From NCBI GenBank assembly GCA_050248275.1, contig JBFWSR010000011.1, forward strand, positions 1 through 64,000: a stretch of DNA of 64,000 nucleotides, given 5' to 3'. Of this stretch, positions 60,229-64,000 are shown piece by piece (position 1 is the first letter of the stretch; each line of letters opens with the position of its first letter). Made by a program: the position numbers and the translations under genes. The notes under the pieces are model-generated. The model searched no databases. It was not told the DNA's origin and was given only the letters and a program-made list of their open reading frames with translations. The stretch comes from CAILZL01 sp050248275. Its GTDB lineage: Bacteria; Pseudomonadota; Gammaproteobacteria; Steroidobacterales; Steroidobacteraceae.

Positions 60229-61497
60229 CTACTTCAATGTCACGATGCCCAGCGCCTTGAGCACATATTTTTCGTACACCGGTTCGGTATTGCCGGTGCG
60301 CACCTTGCGCAGGAAATATTTCTCGAAGGCAATCTTCGCCAGATGCACCCACTTACCCAGCTTGGCCCAGGTGACATTGCGCGGCGGAATCTGTGGTAAC
60401 GCCACAAACGCCGCGCCGGTATCGCCAAAATCGGCCAGACAGATCGCATTCCAGGTGGCGCGCGCCTCGGCAGGTTTGTTGGCAATATCTGCAACAATGT
60501 TTTCGCAGATGGCGCTGACCATGGATTCGATCATGTAGCCGGTCTTGGGCGCACCGGTCGGCACCGTTGTCGCCTCCACCGGGGGAATGGCGACGCACAC
60601 GCCTGCAGAAAAAATGTTGCGATACTTCTTGCTGCGCTGATGCTCGTCGATCAGGACAAAGCCGCGCGGATTGTTGAGTCCCTCGACCGCCGCAACTGCA
60701 TCTATACCCTTGAACGCCGGAATGATCATGCTGTAATTGAACTTGAGAGTCTGCTCCTTGGCGATGGCGCCATCGTCCTTCAGTTCGGTGACATCCATTT
60801 CGCCGGCGCGCACTTCCTTGATCCTGGCATTGGTGATCCACTTGATATGCCGTTGCCGCAGCTCGGATTCCATCAAGCCCTTGCTGTCGCCGACCCCGCC
60901 CAATCCCATGTGCCCGATGTAGGGCTCGCTGGTGACAAACGTCATCGGTACGCGGTCACGCAGCTTGCGCTTGCGCAAGTCGGCATCGAGAATCATGGCG
61001 AATTCATACGCGGGGCCAAAACAACTGCCACCGGGCGCGACGCCAATGATGACCGGCCCCGGGTTTTCCAGAAATTTCTGGTACTCATTCCATGCCTGCA
61101 GTGCATGCTCATGGGTGCATACGGATTGCGTGAATCCCTGCGGCCCCAGTCCCGGTACTTCTTCAAAAGCCAGTTTCGGACCGGTGGTGATGACCAGGTA
61201 GTCGTAATTCAATTCCTTGCCATCTACGAGCGTGACCCTGTTGCCTTCGGCATTGATGGCCGTCACCTGCTGACTGATAGACTCGATGCCCTTCTTGCCC
61301 ATGGGCTCCTGCAACTGCACGCGTGTCTGTTCGGCGGTACGCCAGCCCACCGCTATCCATGGATTGGAAGGCGTGAACTCAAAGTAAGGGCTGGAACCGA
61401 TCAGCGTGACCTGATGTTCCTTGTCCAGCTTCTTGCGCAAACCATAAGCTGCCGGTACGCCCGCGATGCCCGCGCCCATGATGACGATGTGTGCCAT
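60229..61497 (-). CDS. sqr: sulfide:quinone oxidoreductase, type I-like
   Basis: A 422-residue flavoprotein of the SQR/NDH-2 fold. VIMGAGIAGVPAAYGLRK at the start binds FAD. The three cysteines of SQR are present at C127 (SVCTHEHA), C159 (GGSCFGPAYEF) and C353 (AICLADFGDTGAAF). The C-terminal WVHLAKIAFEKYFLRKVRTGNTEP is the membrane-attaching helix region of the Acidithiobacillus-type enzyme. It oxidises sulfide and passes electrons to quinone. The bd oxidase genes downstream could accept them. It is encoded 27 bp after an RND permease gene. Confidence 0.93.
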   Translation of the reverse strand: MAHIVIMGAGIAGVPAAYGLRKKLDKEHQVTLIGSSPYFEFTPSNPWIAVGWRTAEQTRVQLQEPMGKKGIESISQQVTAINAEGNRVTLVDGKELNYDYLVITTGPKLAFEEVPGLGPQGFTQSVCTHEHALQAWNEYQKFLENPGPVIIGVAPGGSCFGPAYEFAMILDADLRKRKLRDRVPMTFVTSEPYIGHMGLGGVGDSKGLMESELRQRHIKWITNARIKEVRAGEMDVTELKDDGAIAKEQTLKFNYSMIIPAFKGIDAVAAVEGLNNPRGFVLIDEHQRSKKYRNIFSAGVCVAIPPVEATTVPTGAPKTGYMIESMVSAICENIVADIANKPAEARATWNAICLADFGDTGAAFVALPQIPPRNVTWAKLGKWVHLAKIAFEKYFLRKVRTGNTEPVYEKYVLKALGIVTLK

Positions 61498-61524
61498 ATA
61501 GCCCCCAGAGTTGATTGAGTGATT

Positions 61525-64000
61525 TCAATGTCCATGTAACCCCGCTGCCGCCTCCTCTCCTTCTATCGGGGGAGGATTGAGAAGGGGGTGAGGTTGACGC
61601 CTGTTGAGGTAACTGAAATACAACACCGGAATGACAATCAGCGTCAGCAGCGTCGATACCAGGATGCCGAAGATCAGCGACACTGCGAGGCCATTGAAAA
61701 TGGGATCGTCAAGAATGAAGAACGCACCCATCATGGCGGCGACGCCGGTCAGGACAATGGGCTTGGTGCGCACCACCGTGGCTTGCACCACGGCATCCGC
61801 CAGCGGCTTGCCCAGCGCCAGTTCGAGATTGATGAAGTCCACCAGCAGGATGGAATTACGGACGATGATGCCGGCCAGCGCGATCATGCCGATCATCGAA
61901 GTTGCCGTGAACTGCGCGCCCAACAATGCATGCCCCGGCATGATGCCGATGATGGTCAGCGGAATGGGCGCCATGATGATCAGCGGTACGGCATAGGAAC
62001 GGAATTGCGCCACCACCAGCAGGTAGATCAGCACCAGGCCCACGGAATAGGCGATACCCATGTCGCGGAAGGTTTCGTAGGTGATCTGCCACTCGCCATC
62101 CCACTTGATGGCGAAGGCATTGGGATTGCCGGGCTGGCTGATGAAGCGCTGCTCAACAGCCTGGTCCTTCATTCCGTCCCTGATGTTGCCGATGATGTCG
62201 AACATGCCATACAGCGGACTGTCGAGCTTGCCGGCCATGTCGGCCATGATGTAAGTCACCGGCAGCAGATCCTTGTGATAAATCGCCCCATCCCACGCCG
62301 TGGCCGTGACTGTGACGAACTCGGACAACGGCACGCGCTTGCCGGTGCTGGCCTGCACTTCCAGCGCCAGCAGACTCTCGAGCGTGGACTTGTCCGCCAC
62401 CGGTAATTCCACTCTTACCGGAATCGGATAACGTTCACTGCCGGCATGCATGTAAGTGGCATCGCTGCCATTCAGGGCAACGTTGAGCGTGGTCACCACC
62501 TGCGCCTGAGACACGCCGAACAATGCCGCCTTCTCGCGATCGACCTCGAGCACGTAGCGCTGCGCCGGCGCTTCATTGGTATCGTCGATATCGACGATGT
62601 CCGGCGTATTGTCGAAGAACTGCCGCAATCGGGTTGTCAGATTGCGTTGCGCCGCATAGCTGTGTCCATATACCTCGGCGACAATCGGCGCCTGCACCGG
62701 CGGCCCCGGCGGCACTTCCACCACCTGCACCACCGCATGGTGACGTCTGCCGATTTCGGCCAGCACTGGACGAATCGCCAGGGCGATCTCGTGACTCTTG
62801 CGATCACGATGATGCTTGTCCACCAGATTGACCTGGATGTCGCCCACCAGCGGACCGCTGCGCAGATAGTACTGCCGCACCAGACCATTGAAGTTGATCG
62901 GCGCCGACGTGCCGGCATATACCTGATAGTGAGTGACTTCGGGAATCCTGCCGACTTCGGCCGCCAATTCATCGAGCAGGGCGGCCGTTTGTTCCAGCGC
63001 CGTGCCCTCCGGCATGTTGACCACCACCTGGAATTCCGATTTGTTGTCGAAGGGCAGCATCTTCAGCACCACCCATTTCACGCCGGCAAAACTCACCGCA
63101 ATGAGGATGGCCGCCAGAATGCTCCAGTACAGTTTGTGGCGTTTGGAGCGCGCGTCATTGCCCTGCAGGAACGGACGCAGGCTGTTTTCGAAGAAATGCG
63201 CAATGCGATTCTCCAGCGCCACCACGCTGGCGGTGGGTTCATGATGCACGCCTGCCAGCAGCTTGCGCGACAACCACGGCGTGATAATCAACGCCACGCC
63301 CAGTGAAATCAGCATGCCCATGCTGGCGTTGATGGGGATGGGACTCATGTAGGGCCCCATCAGGCCGCTGACGAAAGCCATGGGCAACAGCGCGGCAATC
63401 ACGGTGAAGGTGGCCAGAATGGTCGGGCCGCCGACTTCATCGACCGCACGCGGCACTATTTGCCGTGGATGATCCTCGACGTGCAGGGGATCATCCCGGT
63501 GAGCGAAAGAAAAGTGACGATGAATGTTCTCCACCACCACGATGGCGTCATCCACCAGAATGCCGATGGAAAAAATCAAGGCGAACAGCGACACGCGATT
63601 GATGGTGAAGCCCCATGCCCATGAGGCAAACAATGTTGCCGCCAGCGTCACCACCACGGCCGTGCCCACCGTTACAGCTTCCCGCCAGCCCACTGCCACG
63701 ATCACCAGCACAATGACCGATACCGTGGCGAACATCAGCTTCTGGATCAGTTTCTGCGCCTTGTCATTGGCGGTCTCGCCGTAATTGCGGGTGACGGTCA
63801 GCTCCACGCCTTCCGGTATGAAACTGTTGTGCAGGGTCTGTATGCGCGCCATGATGCCATCGGCCACGTCGATGGCATTGCGCCCCGGCTGCTTGGAGAT
63901 GGCGATGGTCACTGCCGGCGATTCGCCGCCGCCCTGCTCATGCGCGCCCGCAGCGGGACCGGCCGCGAATTTCACGTACTGTTCCGGCTGATCCGGTCCA
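61525..64000 (-). CDS. RND efflux transporter permease subunit (C-terminal part; 5' end beyond the window)
   Basis: About 825 residues are visible of a protein that should be near 1040; the reading frame runs off the window. IGILVDDAIVVVENIHRH is the TM4 Asp-Asp proton-relay pattern, and RNSILLVDFINLEL lies in the second half with the usual 12-helix arrangement. It is an HAE1/AcrB-class drug or amphiphile exporter. Its last 30 residues, RRQPHPLLNPPPIEGEEAA, look like a translated repetitive element rather than family sequence. The membrane-fusion partner is not in view. Confidence 0.92.
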   Translation of the reverse strand, partial: GPDQPEQYVKFAAGPAAGAHEQGGGESPAVTIAISKQPGRNAIDVADGIMARIQTLHNSFIPEGVELTVTRNYGETANDKAQKLIQKLMFATVSVIVLVIVAVGWREAVTVGTAVVVTLAATLFASWAWGFTINRVSLFALIFSIGILVDDAIVVVENIHRHFSFAHRDDPLHVEDHPRQIVPRAVDEVGGPTILATFTVIAALLPMAFVSGLMGPYMSPIPINASMGMLISLGVALIITPWLSRKLLAGVHHEPTASVVALENRIAHFFENSLRPFLQGNDARSKRHKLYWSILAAILIAVSFAGVKWVVLKMLPFDNKSEFQVVVNMPEGTALEQTAALLDELAAEVGRIPEVTHYQVYAGTSAPINFNGLVRQYYLRSGPLVGDIQVNLVDKHHRDRKSHEIALAIRPVLAEIGRRHHAVVQVVEVPPGPPVQAPIVAEVYGHSYAAQRNLTTRLRQFFDNTPDIVDIDDTNEAPAQRYVLEVDREKAALFGVSQAQVVTTLNVALNGSDATYMHAGSERYPIPVRVELPVADKSTLESLLALEVQASTGKRVPLSEFVTVTATAWDGAIYHKDLLPVTYIMADMAGKLDSPLYGMFDIIGNIRDGMKDQAVEQRFISQPGNPNAFAIKWDGEWQITYETFRDMGIAYSVGLVLIYLLVVAQFRSYAVPLIIMAPIPLTIIGIMPGHALLGAQFTATSMIGMIALAGIIVRNSILLVDFINLELALGKPLADAVVQATVVRTKPIVLTGVAAMMGAFFILDDPIFNGLAVSLIFGILVSTLLTLIVIPVLYFSYLNRRQPHPLLNPPPIEGEEAAAGLHGH

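Overview
The window looks like the chromosome of a free-living, moderately GC-rich, Gram-negative proteobacterium. I think a gammaproteobacterium is likeliest, but a betaproteobacterium is not excluded and I cannot name a genus. Pointers are the OmpA-type and TorF-like outer-membrane proteins, a bacterioferritin/Bfd pair with a Fur-like site, HtpX, a CydP-CydA-CydB-CydX bd oxidase set and acetoacetyl-CoA reductase. No rRNA, tRNA or CRISPR array was seen. Most of the window is ordinary housekeeping sequence, with a few accessory islands.

Layout. 1-620: the end of an IS5-like insertion sequence that cuts an MHS-family (KgtP-like) transporter gene. 684-2104: an NYN-domain protein and a methyltransferase. 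2105-3931: a lower-GC island with a BglII-like restriction endonuclease and an MT-A70 adenine methyltransferase. 4033-8759: SDR, GST, bfr-bfd iron storage, prmC, ppiB and mtgA. 8848-10443: three tandem paralogues of a small secreted two-cysteine protein, each with its own terminator. 10470-14495: a molybdenum-cofactor operon, moeA-moaA-moaC-(mobA-moaD fusion)-moaE. 14492-26613: an OmpA-like protein with a 57-residue membrane protein behind it, proA, htpX, photolyase, a TPR protein, a FAD-linked dehydrogenase, a peroxiredoxin-like protein, a cytochrome c'-like protein and a DUF748 protein. 26896-32535: FMN reductase, a COG4705 membrane protein, acetoacetyl-CoA reductase, an aldehyde dehydrogenase and an omega-amino-acid transaminase. 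32570-36475: two TorF-like porins, and motAB behind a sigma-28-type promoter. 36636-39869: CoA-transferase A/B, a hotdog protein, DedA and panD. 40727-42166: a polyprenyl-phosphate sugar transferase.

42263-49118 (minus strand) is a complete trp operon, trpL-E-G-D-C-F-B-A. It has a promoter, an 18-residue leader peptide with three consecutive Trp codons, and a terminator hairpin before trpE, which is a classical attenuation layout. 49213-55754 holds a DUF1003 protein, a GST, a YchJ-like gene with an in-frame stop, an OB-fold-like secreted protein, a HigBA-like toxin-antitoxin pair, an AsmA protein and a DUF2892 protein. A 104-bp MITE-like inverted-repeat element follows. From 55964 to the end come a methyltransferase, a Dps-like protein, and a minus-strand cluster of RND permease, type-I-like sulfide:quinone reductase, CydP, CydA, CydB and CydX. 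This cluster reads as a sulfide-oxidising and sulfide-tolerant respiration module.

The points most worth a second look are the trp attenuator with a possibly leaderless trpL, the MobA-MoaD fusion, the BglII-like/MT-A70 restriction-modification pair, the triplicated secreted family, and the SQR-bd oxidase cluster.
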